Assembly (NCBI RefSeq): GCF_013373795.3
Contig: NZ_CP088022.1
Coordinates: forward strand, 6,696,001-6,760,000
Source: Bradyrhizobium quebecense
Lineage (GTDB): Bacteria > Pseudomonadota > Alphaproteobacteria > Rhizobiales > Xanthobacteraceae
Direction: 5' to 3'
Length of the DNA: 64,000 nucleotides
How positions within the stretch are numbered: position 1 is the stretch's first letter; the number at the start of each line of letters is the position of its first letter. Under the pieces are notes generated by a model. That model was not told where the DNA came from and searched no databases. It worked only from the letters and a program-made list of their open reading frames with translations. Positions 11,597 through 20,147 of the stretch are shown here, in pieces. A program made the position numbers and the translations under genes.

Positions 11597-12162
11597 GACC
11601 AATAGCTTCGGCCGCGAGCCCGCGCGATGCGGGTTCCGGCCCTAACGCAGATTTTGAAACCAACGTGTCTGCTTTTCCTGCAACCGAGGTTCTCGTCACC
11701 GCCGAATGCTGGCAGGCCGAGCCCGATGCCGACGCGGTGATTCACCGCGCCATCGAGGCCGCCGCCGCAATCGCCGACGCCGATGTCGCGGATGCCGAGC
11801 TTGCGGTGATGCTGACCGACGACGCCGGGATCCGCACCCTGAACGCCAACTGGCGCAGCATCGACAAGCCGACCAACGTGCTGTCGTTTCCGGCGCTGCA
11901 GCCGGAAGGCGCCGGCGGCCCCGACGATGCCCCGCGCATGCTCGGCGATATCGCGATCGCCTATCAGACGACGCGGCGGGAAGCCGATGAAGAACAGAAA
12001 CCGTTCGACCATCATTTGAGCCATCTCGCGGTGCATGGCTTCCTGCATCTGATCGGTTACGACCACGAGAACGACGACGATGCCGAGGACATGGAGGCGC
12101 TCGAGCGCGAGATCCTCTCCTCCCTCGGCATTCCCGACCCCTATGCGGATCGGATCGCCTGA
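11593..12162 (+). CDS. ybeY: Endoribonuclease YbeY
   Basis: Zinc-dependent RNase acting in 16S rRNA 3' end maturation and ribosome quality control. The protein has the catalytic zinc motif H-x3-H-x5-H in HLAVHGFLHLIGYDHEND near residue 142 and the upstream NWRSIDKPTNVLSFP motif. The start used is a TTG at 11593 that overlaps the phoH stop; ybeY proteins are usually about 155-165 residues, so the true start may lie some 20 codons further in. It sits in the conserved order miaB-phoH-ybeY-corC-lnt. Confidence 0.94.
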   Translation: MRPIASAASPRDAGSGPNADFETNVSAFPATEVLVTAECWQAEPDADAVIHRAIEAAAAIADADVADAELAVMLTDDAGIRTLNANWRSIDKPTNVLSFPALQPEGAGGPDDAPRMLGDIAIAYQTTRREADEEQKPFDHHLSHLAVHGFLHLIGYDHENDDDAEDMEALEREILSSLGIPDPYADRIA

Positions 12163-12163
12163 C

Positions 12164-13276
12164 ATGCCGGATTCCGACCCGACCCATGACAATCCGCGCA
12201 ACGTGAGCAACCTGCCTGCCGTCGTGCACGACGGCGAGGTGCAGCGCCCGGCCGCCGAAGGCTGGCTGGTGCGCGCGATCCGCACGCTGTTCGGCTGGAA
12301 GGCCGGCTCGGTGCGCGACGATTTGCAGGTGGTGCTCGACGCCTCGACGCCCGACGATGTCGGCTTCTCGGCGATCGAGCGCACCATGCTGCGCAACATC
12401 CTGTCGCTGAACGAGCGGCGGATCGCCGACGTCATGATCCATCGCGCCGACATCGTCGCGGTCAAGCGTGACATCCCGCTCGGCGAATTGATGAGCCTGT
12501 TCGAGAGCGCCGCGCATTCGCGGCTCGTCGTCTACAACGAAACCCTCGACGACCCCGAGGGCATGGTGCACATCCGCGACCTGCTCGCCTTCATGACCGC
12601 GAAGGCGCGCGTCACCGACGCGACCAAGACGAAGCGCAAGAAACCGTTCCCGGCCGGACTCGATCTGCGCAGCGTCGATCTCGCGCTGCCGCTGGCCGAC
12701 GCTCATATCATCCGCAAGCTGCTCTACATCCCGCCGTCGATGCGCGCGATCGACCTGTTGGCGCAGATGCAGGCCTCGCGCATCCATCTCGCGCTGGTGG
12801 TCGACGAATATGGCGGCACCGACGGGCTGGTGTCGATCGAGGATATCGTCGAGCAGATCGTCGGCGAGATCGACGACGAGCATGATTCCGACGAGCCGCC
12901 GTCCATTGTCCGCCAGCCGGACAACTCCTTTATCGCCGACGCGCGCGCCAGCCTCGACGATGTCCGTTCGGTGATCGGCGAGGACTTCGTCACCGGCGAG
13001 GCCGGCGAGGAGGTCGAGACGCTGGGCGGCTATCTCGTGTCGTTCGTCGGCCGCCTGCCGGTGCGCGGCGAGGTGATTTCCGGTCCGGGCAATTACGAGG
13101 TCGAGGTGCTCGACGCCGATCCGCGTCGGGTCAAGCGTGTGCGAATCACGACGCGCAAGGAACGGCCGGCGCCGCGCAAGGAGCGCGAGCGGCGCCGCGA
13201 GCAGGCACCGGACTCCGGCAATCCGCAGGCGAATGACAACATGCCGCCGCCCGGCGAGGGAGCCGGTCCGCAGTGA
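12164..13276 (+). CDS. CorC/TlyC family protein with CBS pair
   Basis: Cytosolic CBS-domain protein of 370 residues, related to CorC/YbeX. The CBS pair spans about residues 85-225 (MIHRADIVAVKRDI to DEYGGTDGLVSIEDIVEQIVGEI) and is followed by the CorC_HlyC domain (about 245-320) and a basic Arg/Lys/Glu-rich tail. No membrane segment is present, unlike the longer DUF21 versions. The label hemolysin is historical; a role in ion homeostasis or ribosome function with YbeY is inferred from neighbours. The stop overlaps the lnt start in GTGA. Confidence 0.92.
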   Translation: MPDSDPTHDNPRNVSNLPAVVHDGEVQRPAAEGWLVRAIRTLFGWKAGSVRDDLQVVLDASTPDDVGFSAIERTMLRNILSLNERRIADVMIHRADIVAVKRDIPLGELMSLFESAAHSRLVVYNETLDDPEGMVHIRDLLAFMTAKARVTDATKTKRKKPFPAGLDLRSVDLALPLADAHIIRKLLYIPPSMRAIDLLAQMQASRIHLALVVDEYGGTDGLVSIEDIVEQIVGEIDDEHDSDEPPSIVRQPDNSFIADARASLDDVRSVIGEDFVTGEAGEEVETLGGYLVSFVGRLPVRGEVISGPGNYEVEVLDADPRRVKRVRITTRKERPAPRKERERRREQAPDSGNPQANDNMPPPGEGAGPQ

Positions 13277-14886
13277 GGCTTTCCGACAAGCTCCGATCGA
13301 TCGGTCTCGCCGTCATCCTGACATGGGGATGGAAGCGCGTCGTGCTCGCGCTCGCGGCCGGCGCCTTGTCCTCGCTGGCGATGGCGCCGTTCAACGCCTG
13401 GCCGGTGCTGTTTCTGACGTTTTCGATCGCGGTCTGGCTGATCGATGGTAGCGCTGCGGGACGCTGGCGCGGCGTACCCGCCGCAGCGCTGTCCGGCTTC
13501 TGGTTCGGCCTCGGCTATTTCGTGCCGGGACTGTACTGGATCGGCTACGCCTTCTTCGTCGATGCAGACACCTTCGCCTGGCTGACGCCGTTCGCGGTGC
13601 TCGGCCTGCCCGCCTATCTCGCGCTGTTCACCGCCTTCGGCTTCGCGCTCGCACGGCTGACCTGGCCGCGCGACGCTTCGCGCGTGCTGGCGCTGGCGAT
13701 CGGGCTTACGATTTCGGAATGGCTGCGCGGCCATCTCCTCAGCGGCTTTCCATGGAATGCGTTCGGCTACGCACTGACCGAACCCCTGGCGCTGGCCCAG
13801 ACCGCATCGCTGATCGGGCTGTGGGGCATGACATTCCTGGCAGTCGCGATCTTCGCAAGTCCCGCCGTGCTGATCGACGGCGCCTCGCGCGGCCGCAAGC
13901 CGTGGCGCGCGCCAGTGGCCGCGGTGCTGGTTCTCGCCGCGATGCTGGCGTTCGGTGCGGTGCGCCTCTCGCGAGAGCCGACCAGCATGGTCAGCGGCGT
14001 CAAGCTGCGCATCATGCAGCCCGATCTGCAGCAGGACGCCAAGTTCAACTACTCCGCCAAGGCGGCGGTGATGCAGAAATATCTCACTCTGTCGGATCGT
14101 GCGTCCGGGCCACACTCGACCGGCGTGAGCGACTCCACCATCTTGATCTGGCCGGAATCCGCGTTTCCGTTCTTCCTGACCAAGGAAGCCGACGCGATGG
14201 CGCAGATCGCCGACTTGCTGCCGAAGGGTACCGTGCTGATCACCGGTTCGGTGCGCGCGCCCGATCTGCCGCCCGGCGTCCGCGTCACGCGCGCGTATAA
14301 TTCGATCTACGTCATCGACCATGACGGCAGCGTGCTTGCGGTCTACGACAAGCTGCACCTTGTCCCATTCGGAGAGTATCTGCCGTTCCAGGACTGGATG
14401 GAGAAGCTCGGCTTCGTGCAGCTCACCAAGGTGCAGGGCGGCTTCATTCCCGGCACGATCCGCCGGACGCTCAATATTCCGAACGCGCCGCGCGCGCTGC
14501 CCTTGATCTGCTACGAGGCGATCTTTCCCGGCAATGTCGTGAGCCGCGACGACCGTCCCGGCTGGATCATCAACGTCACCAATGACGGCTGGTTCGGAAT
14601 CTCGACCGGTCCCTATCAGCATCTGCAGCAGGCCCGGCTGCGCTCGATCGAGGAAGGCCTGCCGATGGTGCGCGCCGCGAATACGGGCATATCGGCCATC
14701 ATCGACCCGCTCGGGCGGATTGTCGCCCGACTCGGGCTCGGCATCGAAGGCGTGCTCGATGCCGGCCTGCCGGCGGCCATCGCGCCGACGATCTATGCGC
14801 GTGTCGGAAACATCCCCGCCGCTGTGATTGTGTTAGTTGCCCTCGCAATCGTATTGCGGAGGCGTTTTGTCAGGCGAAAGGCCTGA
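13273..14886 (+). CDS. lnt: Apolipoprotein N-acyltransferase Lnt
   Basis: Inner-membrane enzyme adding the third acyl chain to lipoproteins. The 537-residue protein starts at GTG 13273, has about six hydrophobic segments in the first 220 residues, then a nitrilase-like periplasmic domain with the catalytic triad Glu in WPESAFPF, Lys in YDKLHLVPFGEYLP and Cys in LICYEAIFP, and a last membrane helix at the C-terminus. The protein is in normal size range. It closes the phoH-ybeY-corC-lnt run. Confidence 0.96.
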   Translation: MRLSDKLRSIGLAVILTWGWKRVVLALAAGALSSLAMAPFNAWPVLFLTFSIAVWLIDGSAAGRWRGVPAAALSGFWFGLGYFVPGLYWIGYAFFVDADTFAWLTPFAVLGLPAYLALFTAFGFALARLTWPRDASRVLALAIGLTISEWLRGHLLSGFPWNAFGYALTEPLALAQTASLIGLWGMTFLAVAIFASPAVLIDGASRGRKPWRAPVAAVLVLAAMLAFGAVRLSREPTSMVSGVKLRIMQPDLQQDAKFNYSAKAAVMQKYLTLSDRASGPHSTGVSDSTILIWPESAFPFFLTKEADAMAQIADLLPKGTVLITGSVRAPDLPPGVRVTRAYNSIYVIDHDGSVLAVYDKLHLVPFGEYLPFQDWMEKLGFVQLTKVQGGFIPGTIRRTLNIPNAPRALPLICYEAIFPGNVVSRDDRPGWIINVTNDGWFGISTGPYQHLQQARLRSIEEGLPMVRAANTGISAIIDPLGRIVARLGLGIEGVLDAGLPAAIAPTIYARVGNIPAAVIVLVALAIVLRRRFVRRKA

Positions 14887-15067
14887 CGGCGCTTATCGCC
14901 GGTTGTCACACGAACCCGAAAAAGTGTCGAAATTTACCTCAGCGTGATTCCACCTGTTGACAGATCGACCGTGCACTTCGCATTGTACGGGTCCACGCGA
15001 AATCACAAGCCAAGTCAGCCCCTTTGCGCAAATTGTCCGCATTTCGTCCCGATCCTCCTTGCAGGAT

Positions 15068-15096
15068 TTGACGGCACCGGCGCCTGAGGCATACTC
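15068..15096 (+). promoter_or_regulatory. Candidate promoter of the praR-like gene
   Basis: TTGACG at 15068-15073, 17-base spacer, ATACTC at 15091-15096, about 50 bases before the praR-like ATG at 15150. A second TTGACA lies at 14957. This is a prediction from sequence only. Confidence 0.4.
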
Positions 15097-15149
15097 CACG
15101 TCCAACTTGCCTCACCCCCCGGGCGCGCAATCCCTTAGGAGAGTTGGAG

Positions 15150-15566
15150 ATGTCCACCAAAGCGCCCAATCCTGTTGACAAATATGTCGGCAGCCGCGTC
15201 CGTATGCGACGCATCATGCTCGGCATGAGCCAGGAAAAGCTGGGCGAGGCGTTAGGCCTGACGTTCCAGCAGGTGCAGAAATACGAGAAGGGCACCAACC
15301 GTGTCGGCGCCAGCCGACTGCAGCAGATCTCCGAAATCCTGCAGGTGCCGGTCTCTTTCCTGTTCGATGGCGGCCCGAGCGGGGTCAAGACCGCTGACGG
15401 CTTCAGCGAGGGCTCCTCGCCGGCCTATGTGTCCGATTTTCTGGCAACCGCCGAAGGCCTGGCCCTGACCCGCGCGTTCACGCGGATCGCGGACGTCAAG
15501 CTCCGTCGCAGCATCGTCGAACTGGTCGAGCAGATCGCGGCGCGCGAGGCGGCCGAGCAGGTCTGA
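15150..15566 (+). CDS. praR: XRE-family HTH regulator, PraR/PhrR-like
   Basis: DNA-binding regulator of 138 residues. The Cro/C1-type HTH (about residues 12-70) reads VGSRVRMRRIMLGMSQEKLGEALGLTFQQVQKYEKG, as in PhrR of Sinorhizobium and PraR of Azorhizobium and R. leguminosarum, which also lie next to lnt. The C-terminal half (AYVSDFLATAEGLALTRAFTRIADVKLRRSIVELVEQIA) matches that family. AGGAGAG lies 7 bases before the ATG at 15150, which favours it over the TTG at 15144. PraR represses reb and quorum-sensing genes in other species; targets here are unknown. Confidence 0.85.
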   Translation: MSTKAPNPVDKYVGSRVRMRRIMLGMSQEKLGEALGLTFQQVQKYEKGTNRVGASRLQQISEILQVPVSFLFDGGPSGVKTADGFSEGSSPAYVSDFLATAEGLALTRAFTRIADVKLRRSIVELVEQIAAREAAEQV

Positions 15567-15676
15567 TCCGGCCATATCCGTTTGAGAGATCGTCAAATCT
15601 GGAATATGTCATTCCGGCGCAGTGTTAAAGCGTGACGAGTTCCGATGGAATCTCGTCGCGCTCTAGCTCCTTGATC

Positions 15677-15723
15677 GAGCATGATCTTTCGGAAAACCGC
15701 GTCACACTTTTCCGGATCATGCT
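15677..15723. repeat. Short palindromic repeat, GCATGATC family, copy 2
   Basis: GAGCATGATCTTTCGGAAAA and CTTTTCCGGATCATGC arms, nearly identical to copy 1 at 5155. It lies 50 bases upstream of the M20 peptidase gene. Confidence 0.85.
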
Positions 15724-15773
15724 TTGGCGCGTGCGCTGAATGACAAAGCGAATTCACAGGCGACGATAACAAC

Positions 15774-16898
15774 ATGGCCAGCAACCCGTTCGAAACCGCT
15801 GATATCCTCGACGGAATTCGCCGCTGGGTCGAGATCGAATCTCCGACGGAGCGGCCGGATCAGGTCAACAAGCTGGCTGATCTCGTCGCGTCTGAATATC
15901 GCGACCTGCCGGCCACCGTCGACCGCGTTGCGGGACGCGACGGCTGCGGCGATCACCTGGTGACGCGCTCGTCCTGGGGGCAGGACGCACCGGGCATTCT
16001 GGTGTTGAGCCATCTCGACACAGTTCATCCGATGGGATTCATCGAACGGTTACCATTCAAGATCGAAGGCGACAGTGCGTTCGGCCCGGGCATCTACGAC
16101 ATGAAGGGCGGCGCCTATCTCGCCTATCATGCGTTCCGGCAGATCTGCGCCGCTGACGTGCGCCCGCCGCTCGGCATCACCCAGCTCTACGTATCGGACG
16201 AGGAGATCGGCAGCCCGACCTCGCGGGCGCTGATCGAGGCCGAGGGACGCAAGGCCAAATACGTGCTGGTGACCGAGCCGGCGCGCGACGGCGGCAAGAT
16301 CGTCACCGGGCGCAAGGGCGTCGCGCGCTTCGACGTGCATATCAAGGGCGCGCCGGCACATGCCGGCACGCGCCCCGAGGATGGCCGCAGCGCGATCCGG
16401 GAACTCGGCCATGTGATCCTGGCGCTGGAGGCGATGAACGATCTCAAGCGCGGCGTCACCGTCAATGTCGGCGTGGTCCGCGGCGGCACCAAGCCGAATG
16501 TGATCGCCGAAGAGGCCTACGCCGAAGTCGACATGCGCGTGCCGACCATGGCCGACGCCGACGAGCTGGTGCCGAAGATCCTCGGCATCACCTCGCGCAC
16601 CGACGGCGTTACCGTGAAGGTGACCGGGGAATTGAACCGTCCGCCCTATGAGAAGAGCAATGCCGGCGCCGCGCTCTACGAACACGCCAGGGAGCTTGCA
16701 GGCGAACTCGGCTTCGAGCTGATCGATGTGTTCACCGGTGGCGGCTCCGACGGCAATTTCACCGCACCGCATACTGCAACGCTCGACGGACTCGGCGTCG
16801 ACGGCAAGGGCGCGCATACCCATTACGAGCAGCTCTACATCTCGTCGATCGAGCCCCGCGCGCGCCTGCTCCACCGTCTCTACCAGACGCTGCGATGA
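15774..16898 (+). CDS. M20-family metallopeptidase
   Basis: Cytoplasmic zinc amidohydrolase/peptidase of 374 residues, closest in look to carboxypeptidase G2/ArgE-DapE-like proteins. Metal and catalytic motifs are SHLDTVHP (near residue 82), GIYDMKGG (near 108), the Glu pair in SDEEIGSP (near 143), the EPA region and a late His in GVDGKGAHTHYEQ. The dimerisation domain is around residues 180-290. Its stop overlaps the trmB start. In several rhizobia metK occupies this slot between the praR-like gene and trmB; metK is not in this window. The substrate is unknown. Confidence 0.88.
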   Translation: MASNPFETADILDGIRRWVEIESPTERPDQVNKLADLVASEYRDLPATVDRVAGRDGCGDHLVTRSSWGQDAPGILVLSHLDTVHPMGFIERLPFKIEGDSAFGPGIYDMKGGAYLAYHAFRQICAADVRPPLGITQLYVSDEEIGSPTSRALIEAEGRKAKYVLVTEPARDGGKIVTGRKGVARFDVHIKGAPAHAGTRPEDGRSAIRELGHVILALEAMNDLKRGVTVNVGVVRGGTKPNVIAEEAYAEVDMRVPTMADADELVPKILGITSRTDGVTVKVTGELNRPPYEKSNAGAALYEHARELAGELGFELIDVFTGGGSDGNFTAPHTATLDGLGVDGKGAHTHYEQLYISSIEPRARLLHRLYQTLR

Positions 16899-17635
16899 CA
16901 CCGGCTCCGAACGACAGCGGCGGTCGCGGTTCTTCCGACGATGGCGCGACGGCCCATTCGCGCGGCTCGTTCTTCGGGCGGCGCAAGGGCCACAAGCTGC
17001 GCGCGCACCAGGCCGATCTGATCGACAATCTGCTGCCGCATCTTTCGCTCGACATCTCGGCGCCCGCGCCCGAGGCGCTGACCGAACTGTTCGATGAGGG
17101 CATCGACAATGTCAGGCTCGAGATCGGCTTCGGCGGCGGCGAGCATCTGATCGCGGAGGCACAGGCATTTCCGGCGACCGGCTTCATCGGCTGCGAGCCC
17201 TATGTCAACGGGATGGCCAAGATCCTGACCCAGATCGAGGCGCACAATATCGGCAACATCCGCCTGTTCGCCGGCGACGCCGCCGAGCTGCTGGCCTGGG
17301 CGCCGCCGCGCTCGCTGGCGCGCATCGACCTGATCCATCCCGATCCCTGGCCGAAGCGGCGGCACTGGAAGCGGCGCTTCGTTCAGGATGCAACGGTCGC
17401 GGCGATGACCCGGCTGCTGCCGCCGGGCGGCGAATTCCGCTTCGTCAGCGATATCGACGATTACTGCGCCTGGACGCTCGCGCATCTGCTGCGCTCGCCC
17501 GACTTCGCCTGGCTCGCCGAGCGCGCGATCGACTGGCAGCAGCCGTGGCCGGACTACACCATGACGCGCTACGGCGCCAAGGCCGAGCGCGAGGGGCGCA
17601 AGGCTGCGTATCTGAGGTTTCGGCGATTGGCCTAA
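16895..17635 (+). CDS. trmB: tRNA (guanine-N7)-methyltransferase TrmB
   Basis: SAM-dependent enzyme making m7G46 in tRNA. The 246-residue protein has the SAM motif LEIGFGGGEHLIAEA near residue 72 and the TrmB signature HPDPWPKRRHWKRRF near residue 148, plus the C-terminal TRYGAKAEREGRK. The first 25 residues are poorly conserved and polar. ATGA overlap with the M20 gene indicates coupling. Confidence 0.96.
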   Translation: MTPAPNDSGGRGSSDDGATAHSRGSFFGRRKGHKLRAHQADLIDNLLPHLSLDISAPAPEALTELFDEGIDNVRLEIGFGGGEHLIAEAQAFPATGFIGCEPYVNGMAKILTQIEAHNIGNIRLFAGDAAELLAWAPPRSLARIDLIHPDPWPKRRHWKRRFVQDATVAAMTRLLPPGGEFRFVSDIDDYCAWTLAHLLRSPDFAWLAERAIDWQQPWPDYTMTRYGAKAEREGRKAAYLRFRRLA

Positions 17636-17637
17636 GT

Positions 17638-17680
17638 CGTCATTCCGGGGCGTGCGAAGCACGAACCCGGATCGACGAGA
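17638..17680. repeat. Truncated palindromic repeat (GTCATTCCGGG type)
   Basis: GTCATTCCGGGGCG and CGTGCGAAGCACG are visible, but the second outer arm seen in the full element at 8976-9057 is absent. It lies between the convergent trmB and PhyH genes. Confidence 0.55.
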
Positions 17681-17682
17681 TG

Positions 17683-18525
17683 CTATCCCTGCCCCGCCAT
17701 CCGCGCCTTCCTGACGTCGGTGGCCTCCCAGACCATGCGCTTGCCGCGTTCGCGACCGAGCAGCTCGATCGGATCGTGATTGTCGATGTGGCCGAACTGG
17801 CCCTTGTAGACGCTGTAACCGCACAATTCCTGCAGGCGGCGCGGAAAGCGGGCCGCGGTCTCGCGCGGAATGCCGAGCTGCAGATTCTCCTGCTGGCGCA
17901 TCCAGCCCCAGCAATAGGCGCAGGAAAAGGCAAAGCGCCTGGCGTCGCTGGTGTTGGCGCCGCCGCCATGCCACAGCGCGCTGTCGAACAGCATCACGCT
18001 GCCCGTCGGCATGGTCGCGGTGACGGCGTCGTAGTCCTTGCCGTATTCCGGCGACGAATCGAACTTGTGGCTGCGCGGAATGATCCGCGTCGCGCCGTTG
18101 TCGTCGCGGAAATCGGACAGCGCCCAGATCGCATTGATCGTGATCGGAATGTGCGGCCGCGGCAGCGGGATCAATTGAGTGTCTTCGTGGATCGGCTGCG
18201 CCTCCTGGCCGGGGCCAAGCACTAGCGAGCAGAACGACGACAGCAGGCATTCTTTGTCCAGCACGCGCTCGACCACCGGCAGCACGTTCTCATGCAGCGG
18301 CACCTCCCAGAACAGATCGTCAAAGGTCAGGAGGTTGTTGATGCGCAGCGTCTTGAAACCCTCGAACGATGTCCTGGCAGGTGCGAGATTGTGCTCGCTC
18401 TCGATTCTCAGCACCGCGTCCTTCAATCCCTCGATCAGGTCCGGCGAGGCGGCGCGCTCGATCACGGTGTATCCGTCGTCGCGGATCCGCTCGGCGTGGG
18501 ATTGGATGTCGGCGTCCGTCAGCAT
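17683..18525 (-). CDS. Phytanoyl-CoA dioxygenase (PhyH) family protein
   Basis: Predicted Fe(II)/2-oxoglutarate oxygenase of 280 residues. The double-stranded beta-helix holds the iron triad as HEDTQ (His-x-Asp) near residue 111 and a distal His in LWHGGGANTS near residue 176. A 2-oxoglutarate-binding Arg is likely in the following DARRFAFS. The ATG at 18525 has GGGAGA upstream; an in-frame extension to 18651 reads into a repeat and is rejected. The substrate is unknown. It stands alone on the minus strand between trmB and the DUF2336 gene. Confidence 0.87.
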   Translation of the reverse strand: MLTDADIQSHAERIRDDGYTVIERAASPDLIEGLKDAVLRIESEHNLAPARTSFEGFKTLRINNLLTFDDLFWEVPLHENVLPVVERVLDKECLLSSFCSLVLGPGQEAQPIHEDTQLIPLPRPHIPITINAIWALSDFRDDNGATRIIPRSHKFDSSPEYGKDYDAVTATMPTGSVMLFDSALWHGGGANTSDARRFAFSCAYCWGWMRQQENLQLGIPRETAARFPRRLQELCGYSVYKGQFGHIDNHDPIELLGRERGKRMVWEATDVRKARMAGQG

Positions 18526-18622
18526 GGCGATCTCCCCGTTGGCGCTGTGTCGCGCCTTGCGGAAAGCATAGCGGGCCGTTTCAGTTTTTGGGAAGGAATT
18601 TTCGACACTGCCGCTTAGCCTC

Positions 18623-18702
18623 GTCATTGCGAGCGAAGCGAAGCAATCCATTCTACCGTTTGTTGTGGCGGATTGCTTCGTCGCTTCACTCCTCGCAATG
18701 AC
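18623..18702. repeat. Palindromic intergenic repeat (GTCATTGCGAG type)
   Basis: Arms GTCATTGCGAGCGAAGCGA and TCGCTTCACTCCTCGCAATGAC, with inner AAGCAATCC / GGATTGCTT. It separates two tandem minus-strand genes. Confidence 0.85.
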
Positions 18703-18729
18703 AGGGAGAGAGTTAGCCCGCCCCTCGAA

Positions 18730-19800
18730 CTAGCGCGACTTCCAGAAATCCACGACGCGCTGCGCGGTCGACGGCATCAGGCGGACGAAGTTCACCCGCG
18801 CACCTTCGATATCGGCCGGCGACGGCACGCGGTTCGGCCCGAGCCGCATCAGGATCAGGGCGCGCACGGTCGGCCATTCGAAACCGATGGTCTTGCTGGC
18901 GATCAGGATCGGATCGTAGCGATCGCCGGAGATCAGGCGATCGAGCGTGACGATCTTCACGCTGGTCATCGCCGCCAGCGCCGCCACGCATTCCTCGTAT
19001 TTGAAGGCCTTGGCTAAGCCTGCCACCGCGGCCTCGTTCAATTCGCCGGCGCGATGCAATGCCAGGATCGCGCGCTGCGCGGCAGCGAAATCGCGGCCCT
19101 CGACCTGCGCGACGACGCCTTCGATCTCGTTCAGCGCCAGCTTGATCTCGGCCTGCCGTTCCGGCTTGGCGACGACCTGCAATCGGCGGCGGATCACGTC
19201 GATCGAGCCGGCCAGCAGGCTCTTCAGATGCACGGGCGGGAGATCGTCGCGGCGGCCGATCCGCAGCGTCAGCACGCCATCTTGACCGGCGCGCCGCACC
19301 AGCGTCGTGAAGGACGCGTCCGAGAATGCCGCGCCCGCATTGCCGGCTGCGCATCGGATGACGTCGCGATCGCCGCGACGGACGATGACATCGGTCACCG
19401 CGGTCGAGAGCTTGGACCGCTCGGCCATCGCCAGCAGATGGCCCTGGCCCTTGGCATTGGCGATCTCGACCAGCACCTTTTCGTCAATCACCGGCGATTG
19501 GCGCAGCACCGGCCCCGCGATCGCGACCTCGTCCTCGCGGGCGAGTTGCCCGACCAGATGCCGCGGCGCGTTGGCGAGCGGCGCAAGCCGTTCGGCGAGA
19601 TCGATCCGTGCAGCAAGGTCGGCATGCGGGACCAGACTGGTCAGCACCCCGTCGAACAGGTCGATATGGTCGGGGCGAAAGCTCGCGGCGCCCTGCAGGA
19701 ACAGCTCGCCGAGCCGCCGCGCGGCTTCGGCGCGGCGCTTGGGGTCGCCGCGGCGAACGATGTCGTCGAGTTCCGGGATCAGCGCGGGGGCTGTCGTCAT
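18730..19800 (-). CDS. DUF2336 domain-containing protein
   Basis: Protein of 356 residues with alpha-helical repeat character. The region from about residue 25 to 230 (LGELFLQGAASF, RIDLAERLAPLANAPRHLVGQLAREDEVAIAGPVLRQSPVIDEKVLVEIA) fits the alphaproteobacterial DUF2336 family, a HEAT-like domain of unknown function. No signal peptide or membrane segment is seen. It is transcribed away from the rimP operon, so 19801-19924 must hold its promoter. No function should be assigned. Confidence 0.85.
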   Translation of the reverse strand: MTTAPALIPELDDIVRRGDPKRRAEAARRLGELFLQGAASFRPDHIDLFDGVLTSLVPHADLAARIDLAERLAPLANAPRHLVGQLAREDEVAIAGPVLRQSPVIDEKVLVEIANAKGQGHLLAMAERSKLSTAVTDVIVRRGDRDVIRCAAGNAGAAFSDASFTTLVRRAGQDGVLTLRIGRRDDLPPVHLKSLLAGSIDVIRRRLQVVAKPERQAEIKLALNEIEGVVAQVEGRDFAAAQRAILALHRAGELNEAAVAGLAKAFKYEECVAALAAMTSVKIVTLDRLISGDRYDPILIASKTIGFEWPTVRALILMRLGPNRVPSPADIEGARVNFVRLMPSTAQRVVDFWKSR

Positions 19801-19924
19801 GAGCCTTGTCCAACCGGCGACTTCTGCCGATTTTCGGCAATCTATGGCCCCGTTCGTAAACGGAGGGTTAGGTCAAACCTGCACCCCGGAGCCCGCAAAA
19901 TCGCCCTCCGCCGGGCCGGGAGGC

Positions 19925-19953
19925 CTTGCCGGACCCCGGCGAAAGGGCTATAT
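19925..19953 (+). promoter_or_regulatory. Promoter of the rimP-nusA-infB operon
   Basis: CTTGCC at 19925-19930, a 17-base spacer and CTATAT at 19948-19953 match the alphaproteobacterial housekeeping consensus. Transcription would start near 19960. Confidence 0.65.
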
Positions 19954-19959
19954 CCACCG

Positions 19960-20026
19960 CAACTTATGGTATCTCATACGATCGCGTAGGAGAGTGGGCC
20001 CCCCGGGACCCGCTCTTTTTTATTAC
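19960..20026 (+). ncRNA. rimP leader / transcription attenuator
   Basis: A roughly 65-nt leader lies between the predicted start site and a strong intrinsic terminator. First hairpin: TCTCATACG (19972-19980) and CGTAGGAGA (19985-19993). Its 3' arm runs into the terminator stem, GAGTGGGCCC (19992-20001) with GGACCCGCTC (20006-20015), followed by six Ts. The two stems share bases and could be alternatives. A rimP leader family with a 3' terminator has been described computationally in alphaproteobacteria (from memory). Whether it attenuates or makes a separate small RNA is open. Confidence 0.6.
19992..20021 (+). terminator. Intrinsic terminator in the rimP leader
   Basis: Ten-base stem (two G-T pairs) with a CCCG loop followed by TTTTTT, 126 bases before the rimP start. 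Confidence 0.75.
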
Positions 20027-20147
20027 CTGACGGGACCCAGCGAGGCCGGGTCCAGTTTAGGTAGCGTTAGCGGCCCCTTAAGGCCACCTGAACAACACAA
20101 CAGACCTCAGACAACCTCTAGACCTTAGACAGCCTTTGACACTGGAT

